Both the position numbers and the translations under genes were made by a program. From Amborella trichopoda (Eukaryota > Streptophyta > Magnoliopsida > Amborellales > Amborellaceae), in the NCBI RefSeq assembly GCF_000471905.2, contig NW_006500357.1:2804330-2868329 (forward strand): 64,000 nt of DNA, in the 5' to 3' direction. This document shows, in pieces, positions 21,599-34,199 of this stretch. The notes beneath the pieces were generated by a model that saw only the letters and a program-made list of their open reading frames with translations, was not told the origin of the DNA and did not search any database. The first letter of the stretch is position 1, and the number at the start of each line of letters is the position of its first letter.

Positions 21599-23274
21599 TT
21601 ATAAAAAGTTACTTAAGAGATGAATAATTTAATATTTACCATTTTTTTTATTTAGTATTCAAAAAGTCTATCAAAATACACATAATTATGAGTTAGAATA
21701 GTTGAAAATGATTGAAACATTAAATAGTTGATAAGTTACGTGTATTTTGACATTAAAGTTGTTTGGGTGTTCATGCATAAAGAATGATGTAGAATAAGGT
21801 GCACTTCCCCATTGTAGATGTTTAGAGGTCGTTTTGAAAAGTTAGCCGAACGGTATCTTGAATACTGTAGTGACCCAACAGTTTGGTGAATCGACTTCAA
21901 CTTTCCACAACACTGAAAAGTCGCTCACATTGATTTTTCATTATTTTGAATGTGTAATAAAATTCATTCTCTTACCCACCAACATCTATTTCGTAAGAAG
22001 GTGGATTTTAAGATATGCCAATCACGATGGAGTTTAATTGTGAGAGAAAGAGCCCTTGATCTAAGAAAATCCAATTCCAGGACCCAATTAGTTTAGAACG
22101 AGAAAATCATGCTTAGAACGTCTAGTTTGCAAAAATTATTGAAATAAAATTTCCATATGCATATAACAATTCAAACCTTTGGTGTAGTTTGAAGTTTTTT
22201 TAGTTGAATCTTTAAATACCAATGCAGTGCAATAGCGATGAACTTCTGCACAATCGCCTACGAAGAAGCTACAAAGAGAGAGAGAGTCACCATGAGTTTG
22301 GTAAACAAAAATAAGAGAGAGAAATGGGAGGGAGTTACCATTAATTTCTTAACAAAAATGAGGGGGAGATTGAGAGAGTTATTGGGCAGGCTTGCTCAAA
22401 GAGCTTAAAGTCTTGTTCAAGTGAGAGTGGGAGGAAGAGGGGGGAGAGATAGTGACAACACTTTTTTCATAAAAAAAACAGGGCAAAGAGAGTCATTTTC
22501 TTCAACAAAAAAAAGAGTGAGAATCATCACCATCATTTAAGTGGGATTCTTGGGCAGTGGAATCCCTTTCCGTTTTTCTCACCTGCCTTCCTGTCACATG
22601 ATGCTGATTAAAATTTGGATGCCACAAAGCTTAATTTTATTTTTTGGTAATTAATTTTTAAAAACTGGGTAGAGTTTTTATTTTTATTTATTAGGGTTAA
22701 TTATTTACAATAGGGTTTTTGTAGTTTAGTTGATAAAATCTTTTTTAATATAAATTGGATGAGTACATTTTTTATGAGTTGGGATAGCAGGTCACGATGT
22801 GTTTAGGAAAGCTTATCTTTTGCATGGGGGGCTAGGGTAGGACATATTTTAGGAACTTATTGTATTAGATGAAGTTTATCTTTGGGGTTAGTGCATGAGA
22901 AATAAGAGATGAAGGAGCTTTTGGTAAGTTATGTCTTTTCTTCCTTTTGGATGAGTTGGGGCTTTGGTATGTTTATGTAGTTATTTTTAGGGTTGTAAAA
23001 TATAAACTCCTATAAAAATAGCATGTGAATTGTAATTGGGGATTTCGATTGAGTGAAAAAGAATTGATTTTTGAGATCGTATAGAGTGAGAGAGAGAGAG
23101 AGCCCTTTGTGCGTGTCTTTTTCTTCTTTTTTGTTTATGGACCAGTGTCAGAATACTTGTATCGAAGCATTTTGTTCTTTCTGTTTGTGATTCTCTTCTC
23201 ATTTTTATTTCTCTCTCTTAAACGCGGTTAATTTTATCGGTGATGTTCACCGGTAAATTTTATACTGCATCACC
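21599..23274. other. Spacer, no gene seen
   Basis: AT-rich with GAGAGA patches near 22275, 22310 and 23085. No frame of recognisable similarity was found on either strand. Confidence 0.45.
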
Positions 23275-24725
23275 ACATCCAATCATGACTCTCTTCAACA
23301 ACCTCACCTTCCCACTTCTCCCCTTTGATGACAAGTAGCCTACCTGCGTTGCAGATACCAAGTGACTCCTTATCTAACTGTGGGCATTCATCTACCCTGA
23401 CTTCTTTAATCAGTGAGCAATACAACACACCTTTGTTGCATATAGTGCTCAGCTGCGGTAGAGGTAGTAGCTACAGTCTTTTTATCTTTGAACGATGATG
23501 ATGATGGTCCATGATTGTTATTGTTGACTTCTTCATCTTCTTCAATCACGTCCTTCATCCTTCACAATCCAAAATTTTTCATCTCTTCCAAGTTGTTGAG
23601 ACGTTGCGCTATGCCCTTTGTCAACACCACTTTCAATCTATTGCATTCCAATGTGTGTATTTCCCTTAGGTTACCAAAGCAATATGGTCGTGGGACACGC
23701 ACACATATGGCTTCTAGTCTAGGCAAAGATGTGAGCCACAACTTCCCTCGAGCATTAAATGGAGCTGTCTTTGGCCTCCTCACCAACCACCAAGCTCTTC
23801 AATTCCTCACAGCTTCCTACCCAGAGATCACTTGAGATGCTATTTGTTACCCGTATCACACCCTCGCAACCAAAGATTTCTAATTGAGATAGGCATTGGG
23901 ACTCATCCCCAATTAATTGCAAAAAAACTAAAATGATGATGATGATGATAGGCATTGGGACTTATCAAAAGTAATCAAAGTATCCACATTTTCAACTTTC
24001 CATTCCAACCAGTTAACCACAATACCTCCATGCTCCTGGCTATAGGCTTGAACCAATCAAAAATGGTAATGTACTTCAGATCAATGATAAGCCTGCTCAA
24101 ATGATTTAATTGGGTCAACTCCCTTATGTTATGAACAATGGCTTTCCCTCAGACCCACTCCCATCTCCTTCCCCCTCATCATCATCCACTCTCCATTTTA
24201 TACCAACCGTACCAAACACGTCTAACTCCTCTAGCTTAAGCAAATGTGTGAACACCCCTCTTGGATTTAAAAATTGTTTGTCTCAAATTTAAGTATCTTA
24301 ATTTAATTAGATCTCCCATCCCTTCAGGCATTTTATGCTTACTCCAACAATTAAACAAGTCCAAATATGAGCATATGGGCATCCACTAAATATGACAGGG
24401 AAGACGGAAGAGAATCAATCCATGTCCAAGTAAGATCAAGCATGCGAAGGCATTCTATGCATTCAAATAAACTGCTTGACTGGATGGCCACAATAGTGTC
24501 GTTGTTGTTAAGCAGCAAGGTAGCAAGTTTTGGGTAACCAACCTGTGACAATTCAGGAAGAGCCTCAAGTTCAATTTTTGAAAGTGCAATTATGTCTACT
24601 TCTTCCCAATCAGTAGCCTCTGGAGCCTCCTTCAATGAAGCTTGGGCTCGCACTAAGAACTTCAGGCCGTCTTTTGTCTTAGGAGAGATGATCCTGAGTG
24701 CTAGCTCATACATCATATCATGAAA
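23275..24725 (-). pseudogene. CC-NB-LRR resistance gene remnant, LRR half only
   Basis: Reading down the minus strand from 24725, the sequence begins FHDMMYELALRI, which matches the MHD motif and following helix at the end of an NB-ARC domain. LRR text follows: SPKTKDGLKFLVRA, ALPELSQVGYPKLATLLLNN, ECLRMLDLTWTWIDSLPSSL, LKLEELDVFGT, LSRLIIDLKYI and, near the C-terminus, SLPRLEAICVRVPRPYCFGN and VRVDECPQLDKESLGICNAG. Frameshifts and stops occur at about 24350, 24290 and repeatedly below 24240. Everything upstream (coiled coil, P-loop, kinase-2, GLPL) is absent; a stop and a degenerate CTCTCTAAAA-type array begin immediately there. Intact relatives are intracellular immune receptors of the RPS2 type. 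This copy cannot make one. Confidence 0.85.
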
Positions 24726-24726
24726 C

Positions 24727-24788
24727 TATAGTGAATTTTAAGATAAAAAACTATTTCAAAACTTTTAGAGAGAAACTATCTCAAATTT
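24727..24788 (-). repeat. Left fragment of the AAAATTTTAGAGAGAGAAA array
   Basis: Same degenerate unit as 30173-30560 (GAGAGAAACTATCTCAAATTTT). The Gypsy element split one array into these two parts. Confidence 0.75.
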
Positions 24789-25453
24789 TGATGCATGGAG
24801 AGAATAAACTTCGGAAAATAACAATAAAAGCAGAAGGATCGAGAGACTATACCCTCTCGCAAATCTCTGCAAGGGAATCCACCCCAAAACCATCTTTTCT
24901 CGAGACCAAATTCTATTCAATTAATTCACTCTAATTTACAATGAAGGGAAACCTCCTTTTAAATAGACTAATAAAATAATAATAATAATAAGCAAAAGAA
25001 AACCCTCTCTACGTACACTCCTATTTTATCTATCCTCCGAATTTTCTTTCATCCCTATTTTTCCTCTCTTTAACTTCATGTACCAAAAGATTTACTTCCC
25101 TTGTTTTTATCCAAAGCTTCCCACGTTTTTATGTAAAGCTTCCCACATTTTTATCCAAAACCAACCTATTATTGAAAAGATAAAACTTCCCATAGATTTA
25201 ACCTTATCCTATTTATATTCGAAACTAACTAACCCAATTATCCCTGCGCACTCTCTATTCTTATCAAAAGAATAAAAATTAAAATAACCCTGATAATCCT
25301 CCCTTGTTACATCATTGCCTCTTTCTTTCCCTCTTGGGTCCTTCGACCTTAATAATCACCCCTTATTACATCATTGTCCATTTCTTTCCGTCTTGGGTCC
25401 TATGACCCTTCTTGGCCCATCTACGAACCATCGGCTGGGGCATGGCTTCATCA
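24789..25453 (-). repeat. 3' LTR of the Gypsy element
   Basis: On the plus strand it runs TGATGCATGGAGAG...GGCTTCATCA. The minus-strand purine tract lies immediately to its right (25454-25465). Confidence 0.9.
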
Positions 25454-25499
25454 TTCCCCTCAGTCAAAAAGAACTCGACTCCGGCGAGTTGGCTTCAGT

Positions 25500-28400
25500 A
25501 TAAATGTGATATAAGTCTGGATCCACCCTTTTGAATTCTTGCTCAGAAATCCACATGCTATCAGAATATGGTCTGCCCTTCCATTTGACTAGAAATTGGC
25601 GATAGGAACCCTTTCAAGTTTGAAAGCCTTCAGTATTCAAAACTTGCTCAATTTTCTCCTCTTTCTTTCTTGGTAATTGCTTCATCATATCAACTACTTC
25701 TTCTTCGACTTCTAGAAGGTCTCCATGAAACTCAAATAAGTCAGCAACATTAAATATCGGGGTGATATCCAATGCCTTTGGTAATTTCACCTTATATGCA
25801 TTGTTTTCATACTGCTTCAAAATGTGGCAAGGGCCTACCTTCTTGGACTTGAGTTTATTATAAGTTCCCAATGGAAACCTCTCGTTTTGCAAATACACCA
25901 TTATTAAGTCACCCTTTTTGAAAATTTTCTCTCTTCTATGCTCATTTGAGGCTTTTCGATACTTTGCATTGTTTTTCTCAATTTTCTTCTTGATTTGAGC
26001 TTGTAAATCTTGAATATGCTCAACAAAAGCATTGACATCAGCACTTATCTTGCGTGGCATGGGTAATGGCACTAGGTCCAACATGTGATTAGGAGTCCAC
26101 CCATTAATAATCTCAAATGGGGATTTTCCTGTAGACCGATTCATTTAACTGTTGTAAGAAAACTCAGTCTGGCGCTAAGCGAGGTCCCACTGAGATATGT
26201 TAGCGCCAACAATACTCCTCAAGAGGTTACCAAGGCTCCTATTTACTATTTTTGTTTGCCCGTCTGTTTGAGGATGATAGGCGTTAGAAAATTTAAGTTT
26301 AGTTCCCATGCGCTTCCATAAAGTGTGCCAAAAATGACTTAAAATATATTTGAAAAAGAGATTCGTGATATGTATAGTATCCATAGTTCTCCTACAAGAA
26401 ATAAAGTGTGTCATTTTGGAAAATCGATCAACAACAACAAAAATAGAGCCCATACCTTGTGTGGTACATTGAAGTCCAAGTACAAAGTTCATAGAGATAT
26501 CAACCCACAGGGCATCTGAAACAGGAAGACGAATATAAAGACCTATATTTTGTATGTGACCTTTCAAGATTTGGTAAGTTTGACAACGGGTCACAAATTA
26601 ATCAATATCTCTCTACATATGTGGCCAAAAATACTTTTCTCCAACCATAGCCATAGTTTTATCCTTTCCAAAATGCCCACCTAAGCCCCCACCATGAAGC
26701 TCCATGATTATCTTCTCTCTTAGGGAGAAATCAAGTATATATAACCGTACACTTTTAAATAATCAACCATCATGCATGAGAGACTCATCCATAGGGTCTC
26801 GCCCATATACACACCTTTCAAAGACTTTGCTGAAAATTGGATCAACTTTATATTGATCTTTAATTACTTCAAATCCCAACACTTTCATAGACAAAGGTCT
26901 AAGCAATACTACCCTTCTACTTAAAGCATCAACTGTTTTATTTTGGGTTCCAGCCTTGTGCTTTAATATGAAGGTGTATTATTGAAGGAAGGTCATCCAC
27001 TTAGCATGTCGTGTATTCAACTTCTTTTGGGAACTCAAATATCGGAGTGCTTCATGATCTGAGCGCAAAGCTTGCACCATTGCATAAAACTCCAAGTCAT
27101 AGACCGAATACTTATTACGTGCCCCATTCAATTTTTCACTAAAGAAGGCCATTGATCGCTCCTCTTGACTTAGAACTGCCCCTATGCCAACATTTGATAC
27201 ATCAGTTTTAACCTCAAACACCTTAGAAAACAATGGTAAGACTAGTACTAAAGCTTGCATCATCTTTTGTTTAATTAGAGTGAAGCTCTTTTTAGCTGCG
27301 GGATTCCATGAAAACTTCTAGCCCTTATACAATCCGTCATTGGTGCTATTAGAGTATTGAAATTTTTGATAAATCGACGATAAAAGGTTGCTAGGCCATG
27401 AAAAGAACGCACCTCAGTGAGTGACTTTGGAACTGGCCAATCAGCTATGGCCTTCACCTTTTCTTGATCCCCCTTAATTCCCTCAAGTGAAACAACCCTA
27501 GAAAGACGACCTTGTCCATCATAATGAGCATTTTTTCAAATTCACAATAAGTGATTCATTCCTTAGCACGTCAAAAGCTTGTTCCAAGTGGTTAAGATTG
27601 TCTTGCGTGTTAGCACTAAAAATCAAGATATCATCAAAATAAATCGCAACAAATTTACCAATTTATTTCTCATTGGAGGAAGACCATCAGGTAATTCTTT
27701 AGGCATCAAATCTTTATATTTCATAAATAGAGGTTCAAGAGACCTAGGAACTGCAGTCGGTGCAAATTTTTCTTTTGCGAGCAACACATAAATTACATCC
27801 ATATCTTTGCTGCCCCTTTTTAATTTTTACACAATAAGCAACTTTGAACCCTCATCTTTAGTGGAATTGGGTATAGGAAGTTGCTTCATAGGGTGGAGCA
27901 TGATTTGAATACCATCCTTAACAAAAGAATAAGTGTTTGATCTATTTTTATGCATCATATCATGATCCTAAAGCCATGGTCTACTAAGTATTATGTGACA
28001 TACATCCATAGGTTCTACATCACACCACACTTCGTCTCTATAATTAGTACCAATGGAAAAAGAAATTAAACATCGACCAAGAACTAGTACCTCACCTCCT
28101 TTCTTGAACCACTGGATGTGATATGGGCATGGGTGCTTATGTTCCTTTAATTTAAGTTTATCCACCATCTCTTTAGACACAATATTTTCACTGCTCCCAC
28201 CATCAATTAGTATTGTGCATATCTTGCCTCCTAATGTGCAAGTTGTTCGAAAAATATTGTGCCACAACCACTTCTTTTCCTCGCTAGATCTTGGGGTTGA
28301 TAGCATGGTTCACTGGACAACTAATGTTTCACCCCCTTCATCTCCATACAACTCCTCAATCTCGCCTTTGAAAGGCTCCATCCCTTCATAAGATTGGCTC

Positions 28401-29469
28401 GTCCCAATATCACCTTGGCCTTCATAGGTGTATCCTTTATCGACTTCTTCTTCATAATTTTCTTCGACGAAATTAACTTTGACAGGGGTTGACGTGAGGG
28501 GCAATTGAATGCCCCACTTGAAACACACAATTGGTGTATCATCATGAGGTGTTTTAGGTGCTCTCTCCCAACACCACCTCTCCCCAAATTAGGATTTGAC
28601 CTAGTTGGAAAATTCTGAGAGGATTGGTTTCCACGCGCCATAGGTGGTCTTCTAAAAATTAAAGCTTGTTGTCCCTGTGTTGAAGTACAACCTCTTGTTT
28701 CTCCCAAGGCCGAGATTGACTATTTCTTCTACTTTTAGGGCCAAAGTATAGGTATCAGACATCTTATAGACATCTTTGAAGGCCATTTCATTCTGAATAC
28801 CTTGTTTTTACTCATTTAGGCAGTAATTTATTTTTTGATCTTCATACTCTTGTAAATTTACCCTAGATGTCAAAATATAAAACTCTTCAGTATAGTCACT
28901 TACCGACTTTTCACCTTGCTTGAGGTTTTGACACCTTTGGTACAAAGTTCGGGCATAATTTACTAATAAAATTGTTCGGCGCATCTTCATCTTCATCTTT
29001 TCCCATGAATTAATTTTTTCCTTGCCTTGTCGAAGACGATCCTAATACAAATCATACCACCAAACCAATGCATTACCAGAAATTTTTGTAGTTGCTAATT
29101 TTACTGTTTTTGTGATCTGTAGTTTCTCTGTACTCGAACATTTCTTTACATTACCTGGCCAATCAAGAAAATTATCTACATGTAATCCACCATGGAACTC
29201 CGGAATATCAATTTTTATTCTAGGTTCTCTTTCTCTTTTCAACAACCGAAGAATTCGTTTATTGAATTTGTCATTAGCCGGGCCACCCAAGGTTGGTTAG
29301 GAACAAGATGCATACATTTTTCATCTCTATTGCCTTGAGTTCCAATGCCGATCTCTGGATTCCTTCCATCCTGAAGGTGAGTGAACTTTTGCACAACCTC
29401 ATCTACTTTCTCAGCTACGGGCATGAATCGGTATACTCTCTCTTCTAGGGCTTGAACTACTCTAGTCAA
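25500..29469 (-). pseudogene. Gypsy gag-pol polyprotein remnant
   Basis: Minus strand, 5' to 3': gag with IDIPEFHGGLHVDNFLDW (about 29042-29290) and a YTEEFYILTSRVNL stretch (28808-28996); an aspartic protease with LIDGGSSENIVS (27968-28306); only the edges of the reverse transcriptase, FVAIYFDDILIFS following directly on a PKELPDGLPPMRNK segment, so roughly the core of the domain is deleted at about 27660; RNase H (26979-27263); integrase (26145-26740) with LHGGGLGGHFGKDKT and QTDGQTKIVNRSLGN, where the catalytic Glu is Lys and the second Asp region is lost; a GPY-like KVGPCHILK; and a chromodomain LVKWKGRPYSDSMWI at 25500-25620. Several stops and frameshifts occur. No working protein is possible. 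Confidence 0.92.
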
Positions 29470-29515
29470 TAAATTTAATCCATCAAGGGTGTTTCTTTTG
29501 AATCCATAGAAACCT

Positions 29516-29527
29516 ACTCTGATACCA
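29516..29527 (-). promoter_or_regulatory. Primer-binding site of the Gypsy element
   Basis: The minus strand reads TGGTATCAGAGT, complementary to initiator-Met tRNA, two bases inside the 5' LTR. Confidence 0.85.
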
Positions 29528-29529
29528 AT

Positions 29530-30172
29530 TGATACAGGGAGAGAATAAACTCAGGAAACTAACAATAAAAAAAAGAAAGATTAAGAGACTATACCTCTCT
29601 CAAAGGTCTGCAAGGGAATCCACCCCAAAATATTCTCTTCACGAGGCCAAATTCCATTCAATTAATTCACTCTGATTTATAATGAAGGGAAACCTCTATT
29701 TAAATAGACTAATAAAAAAAAACAAAAAAACAAAAGAAAAACCTCTCTACATGCACTCTCTTATTTTATCTATCCTCCCTATTTTCTATTATCCCTATTT
29801 TTCCTCTCTTTAACTTTAGGTACCAAAAGATTTTCTTCCCATGTTTTTATCCAAAGCTTCCCACGTGTTTTACGCAAAGCTTCCCACGTTTTTATCTAAA
29901 ACCAACTTATTATTGAAAAGATAAAACTCCCTTTAGATTTAACCTTATCTTATTTACATTCCAAACTATCTTACCCAACCAATATAAGATAAACACAATA
30001 TAAACTCATGCCCTCCTAATTATCCCTGCGATGTGCACTCCCTATTCTTATAAAAAGAATATAAATTAAAACAACCCTAATAAGCCCCCTTATTGCTCAT
30101 TTCTTTCCCTCTTGGATCCTACGACCCTTCTTGGCCCAGCCACGAACCATCGGTTGGGGCATGGCTGCATCA
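29530..30172 (-). repeat. 5' LTR of the Gypsy element
   Basis: On the plus strand it runs TGATACAGGGAGAG...GGCTGCATCA. It differs from the other LTR by scattered substitutions and indels, including an extra block near 29980-30020. Confidence 0.9.
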
Positions 30173-30560
30173 AATTTTAAGTTTTAGAGAGAGAAATTAA
30201 ATCAACTTTTTGAGAGAAACAACCTACAAATTCTTAAAGAGAGAAACTATCTCAAAAATTTTAGAGAGATAAACTATATCGAATTTTAAGTTTTAAAGAG
30301 ATAAATTGTATCAAATTTTAGAAAGAGAAAGAAACAAATTTTGTAAGGACAGAAACTATCTCAATTTTTATAGCGAGAAATTATTTCAAATTTTAAGTTT
30401 TAAAAAGAGAGAAGGTATATTAAATTTTTATGGAGAGAAACAATATCAAATTTTGGAGAGAGAAACCATCTCAATGTTTTTAGAGAGAGACTATCTCAAA
30501 TTTTGAGTTCTAGAGAGAGAAAGTATATTAAAATTTTAGAGAGACACTATTTCAAATTTT
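30173..30560 (-). repeat. Degenerate GAGAGAAACTATCTCAAATTTT array, right part
   Basis: About ten imperfect units of roughly 35-40 bp, the reverse complement of the units at 36655-38045. It is separated from 24727-24788 by the Gypsy insertion. The end at about 30725 carries TGTCCAAATGGGCCC. Confidence 0.8.
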
Positions 30561-30794
30561 GTCTCCAGACAATGGACATGGAAATGATTCTAAGGAATCC
30601 ATGAATTTTGTATTGTATATCGAAACAAGAGATTTTAGTAATCCATGCCAAGAATGGCTTGATATTGAAAATCTATACATTTTCTTGGATTTCAAATATC
30701 CAAAATTTATAATTTCTTCCTGTCCAAATGGGCCCAAAAGGAAAAGTTATGTACTCACACTAAACCAAAGGAAAATACAAAAAAATCCACATTT

Positions 30795-31350
30795 TCCCAA
30801 AAATTACCTGGAAGGTCAGTCCCCCATGATTTTTTTTTTTCTCTTTTTTTCGTGTTTGCCACTCGATCCAATGTTAAGAACATTGGTTTATATTATTTTG
30901 TTTTTCTCGAAGAGGTTTGTGTCATGTGTTTTTGGTCATTTTGGGACCAATCCAAGGTCTGCAATGCCAGAGTATCCTAAAATGAGCAATCTGATGTTGA
31001 AGACATTAGATCAGTCTCGAAACTCCTAGTCTAATGTGCAGTCCAAGGTCTCGGACCTCAAACCGGGGTCACAGTGGCCTAAGGTCTTAGATAGAGCGGT
31101 ATGAGGTCAGAGACCTCTAATCAGTGTCACTATGTTTGAGGCCTAAGTTTGAATCGGTTCGAAAATTGGGACATCCGACCAATCCCAAAGTCCCCAAAAA
31201 CACAAGACACAACCTGACTTCTAGAAAACAAAACATAAATAAAAAATAAAATAAAAATAAAAATAAAACCGGTCCCATGTTGGCAACATGGACTGTAGGG
31301 CATACTAGGAAAAAATTAAAAAACTGCAGGGAGGTCAATCCTCTGCATAA
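30795..31350. mobile_element. Foldback element with long inverted arms
   Basis: The left arm (about 30800-30965) and right arm (about 31160-31350) are inverted copies: TGTTTTTGG.....TTTGGGA and palindromes CCAATG..CATTGG against CCATGTTGCCAACATGG, each followed by T-rich runs. The central part (30965-31150) holds repeated AAGGTCT.GGACCTC motifs. No coding capacity. Exact ends and target duplication are not resolved. Confidence 0.6.
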
Positions 31351-33150
31351 TTTTTGAGAATTATAGATCTTTGTGTATTTTCTTATTTGTCTTTCTGTCT
31401 ATACATAATTTTTCCTATTTTAAAACATGATAATTTGATCTCAGATGTGATTTTTGAAAATTATATCAAAAGAAATGAGTGTGATGTTGAATAGATCATC
31501 TCTCATGTATATTTTGATAATTTCTTCTTAATTTTATGAGTTCGTATACTATACTTAATTGTCTGCTCAAACATAATACAACTACTCCACATAAAAATAA
31601 GGTGAGTCGAAGACCAGTCAAAATGTTTTAAATTAATGTGTATTCAAGTTTAGAGTATGAAACAAAGTGAGCAGTGTGGTCCAGTCCATTGGACCGACTA
31701 GCCATGCTTTCAACGTGATAAAAGCATTGAATAATATGCCTCTATTGTGACAAGTCTTGTTTTTATTCTTTTTATGTTATAAAGGACTCTAAGACATCTC
31801 TCTACACAAATTTTGGTCGAGAATTTTGGTTAGTAAACTAAAATGCTGATTGTAGATTGGAAAAAAAAAATATGTTGGTCGTGAGTAAACTAGAATGTTG
31901 ATTGTAGACTGGAAGAAAAAATATATATTGGGGCATTGGAGTAGATTGAAGAGGTATTTTAAATTTAGTAATTTTTTATTAATATTTTATTATGAGTCTA
32001 TTAGTGTAATTTTTTTATTTGATAATGTGGTGTAATTTTCTTTCCTCCAATGGCGTTGCATAATTTTATGATAGTTTGATTTATTATTATTTTGATTTTA
32101 CTTAATTATGCAATTATATTTTTGTGCATGCCTTTGCCAAAGGATTAATTTTATGTGCGCGTTACATATATTTATTTATTATTTTTGTAAATTTAATTTA
32201 AGTTAATTGCATATATTTTTTTATGCATAATGAATTTAATGCCACATGCAAAGCATGTGCGTGTTGTTAACACTTCCATTTGTTATATTTAGATTGTGTT
32301 TGTTTTAGTGGAATCTTTTGAGTAATGAGGACTGTTATATTTAGAGTGTGTTTGTTTTAGTGGAATCTATTGAGTAATGAGGACACAACATCCACAAAAA
32401 GATTTTTGATGGTTGTTAAATATTTTTGATGGTTGTTATGAGAGCGTGGATGTCCGCAAATAGAGGGCACATTTGTTTTGCGTGAAAATATTTTCTTGTG
32501 AAAGAATTCCCACTCAATTAACATTAATTTGTGTGAAAATATTTTCACACCTAACGACATAAAAAAATAAATTTCATAAAAATATATTTAAAATTTATTC
32601 TTGGGCTTGAAATGGAGCATTGCCGTTGAATGTTTAAATGCCCAATTTTAAAAGGGGGTCTTCCATGAAGATGCCTTTCAATGATTTGTTAGGCTCCTCT
32701 TACTCATATCAAACACGCGAGGGTATCAAATGTTAACTACCGTATTGCACATATTTATCCATCGCTTCTAAATTAACAAAATTGATTTGTTGTTATGTGG
32801 TTTAGATTCATTTAAAGTATCAAAAAGAGGTAGAATAAAAATAAGCAAATAATTACAAGTGTTACAAAATCAAAATAATTTGGAAACAAGATTAAACTTC
32901 AACCACTTGAATTAGAAAATTAAAACTATCAAAGAAGAAATCTAAATTCTGAATAACATGATATTATTGTTCTTTTTTTCTTTTCTTTTGTTTTATTTTT
33001 TTATTTTTAATTTATAGATTTGATTCATCTCTTTTTCATATATTTTTTCCAAACGTGAAAGACAAAAAGAAAAAATTTTATAAGGCTTTTCGTTGAGCGG
33101 CCAAAAGGGAAGTGATAGCAATATCATTTCATAAATATAGTATATAACCT
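31351..33150. other. AT-rich spacer, no gene seen
   Basis: A direct repeat of about 55 bp (GTGTGTTTGTTTTAGTGGAATC...AGTAATGAGGAC) spans 32280-32384. An inverted pair GTGTGAAAATATTTTC/GCGTGAAAATATTTTC occurs at 32490-32550. No exon recognised. Confidence 0.4.
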
Positions 33151-33338
33151 CCCTAGATTTGGGAGGCTATAAATTTACCAAACAACATGCTCATTCTGGA
33201 AAGGAAATTTGTATAAATGGTTAAAGAGCACAATTGTGAAAATATCCCTAGATTTGGGAGGTTATAAATTTACCAAACAACATGCTCATCTTGAAAAGAA
33301 ATTTGTATAAATGGTTAAAGAGCACAATTGTGAAAATA
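33151..33338. repeat. 95-bp tandem duplication
   Basis: Two copies beginning CCCTAGATTTGGGAGG (33151 and 33246) and ending AATTGTGAAAATA differ at a handful of bases. A shorter degenerate repeat follows to 33500 (ATTGTAAAGAATAAAAAA units). Confidence 0.85.
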
Positions 33339-34199
33339 AGGTCAATATAATGGTGAGTAACAAATAAACTGGATGGTTTGGCAATAAAAATGGTAATATA
33401 ATTGTAAAGAATAAAAAAAAACAAAAAAGGTTGATAGTTTCGCAATAGAATATATTGTAAAGAATAAAAAACAAATAACGTAGATGGCTTGGAAAAAGAA
33501 TATATCGATAGTGAGTTCTTACAATGAATAATAGAAACGTTTTTACAATGAATATTAGAAAAGGAAGATAAAATGAGATTTTGGGGCTTTGTTCATATCA
33601 ATGTTCAAAGTTTGGTGAAGAAGGTGAAGAAGAAACCTAGATGACTAGCATATTGTGTCCGACTTAATTTGGTTTTAATTATTGCTATGTTTAAGCGTGA
33701 GTTTCATCATTTCACTTGTTAGTAACCTTCTCAGTTGGCCTATAATCAAGCCATGAAATTTTTTTTCAAATGGATCTAAATAATTGCTTCTTATAGGTGA
33801 GACTTACGAAGGTTTTGGCAAAATTTAAAATATTCTTAGTTGGACTGTAATTAATCCATAAACAAAAATTTCAAATGGATCTAAATAATTGGTGTGACGT
33901 GCCAACGTTTTGGCAAAATTTAAAATCAATCAAAATATACCAGAATTGCGAATGTTTATTTTTTTTATTTTTTATTATTTTGAAAGTTATGGCGTTTCTT
34001 AGAATAAAATCATGTTCCCATCCATCCCCTCTCTAAATCCCTTTTAAAACATTGATTATAGATCCAAAATTTCAGGATCTATAACCTAGGCTATAGTGAT
34101 CCTGAATCATCATTTATACAACAAAACATGAATACAACAAAATAATAAGTTTTAAATTTAAAATTTATCTTTTATTTTTTCCACACCCTTTATTTTTCA

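Larger units (their letters stand above)
24789..30172 (-). mobile_element. Gypsy LTR retrotransposon with chromodomain, dead
   Basis: LTRs at 29530-30172 (5', minus strand) and 24789-25453 (3') start TGATG and end ATCA. They flank a minus-strand gag-pol in Gypsy order. The primer site TGGTATCAGAGT and the purine tract ACTGAGGGGAA are in place. The flanks AATTT (24784-24788 and 30173-30177) are an exact 5-bp duplication. The chromodomain at the pol C-terminus places it among plant chromoviruses. Confidence 0.95.
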
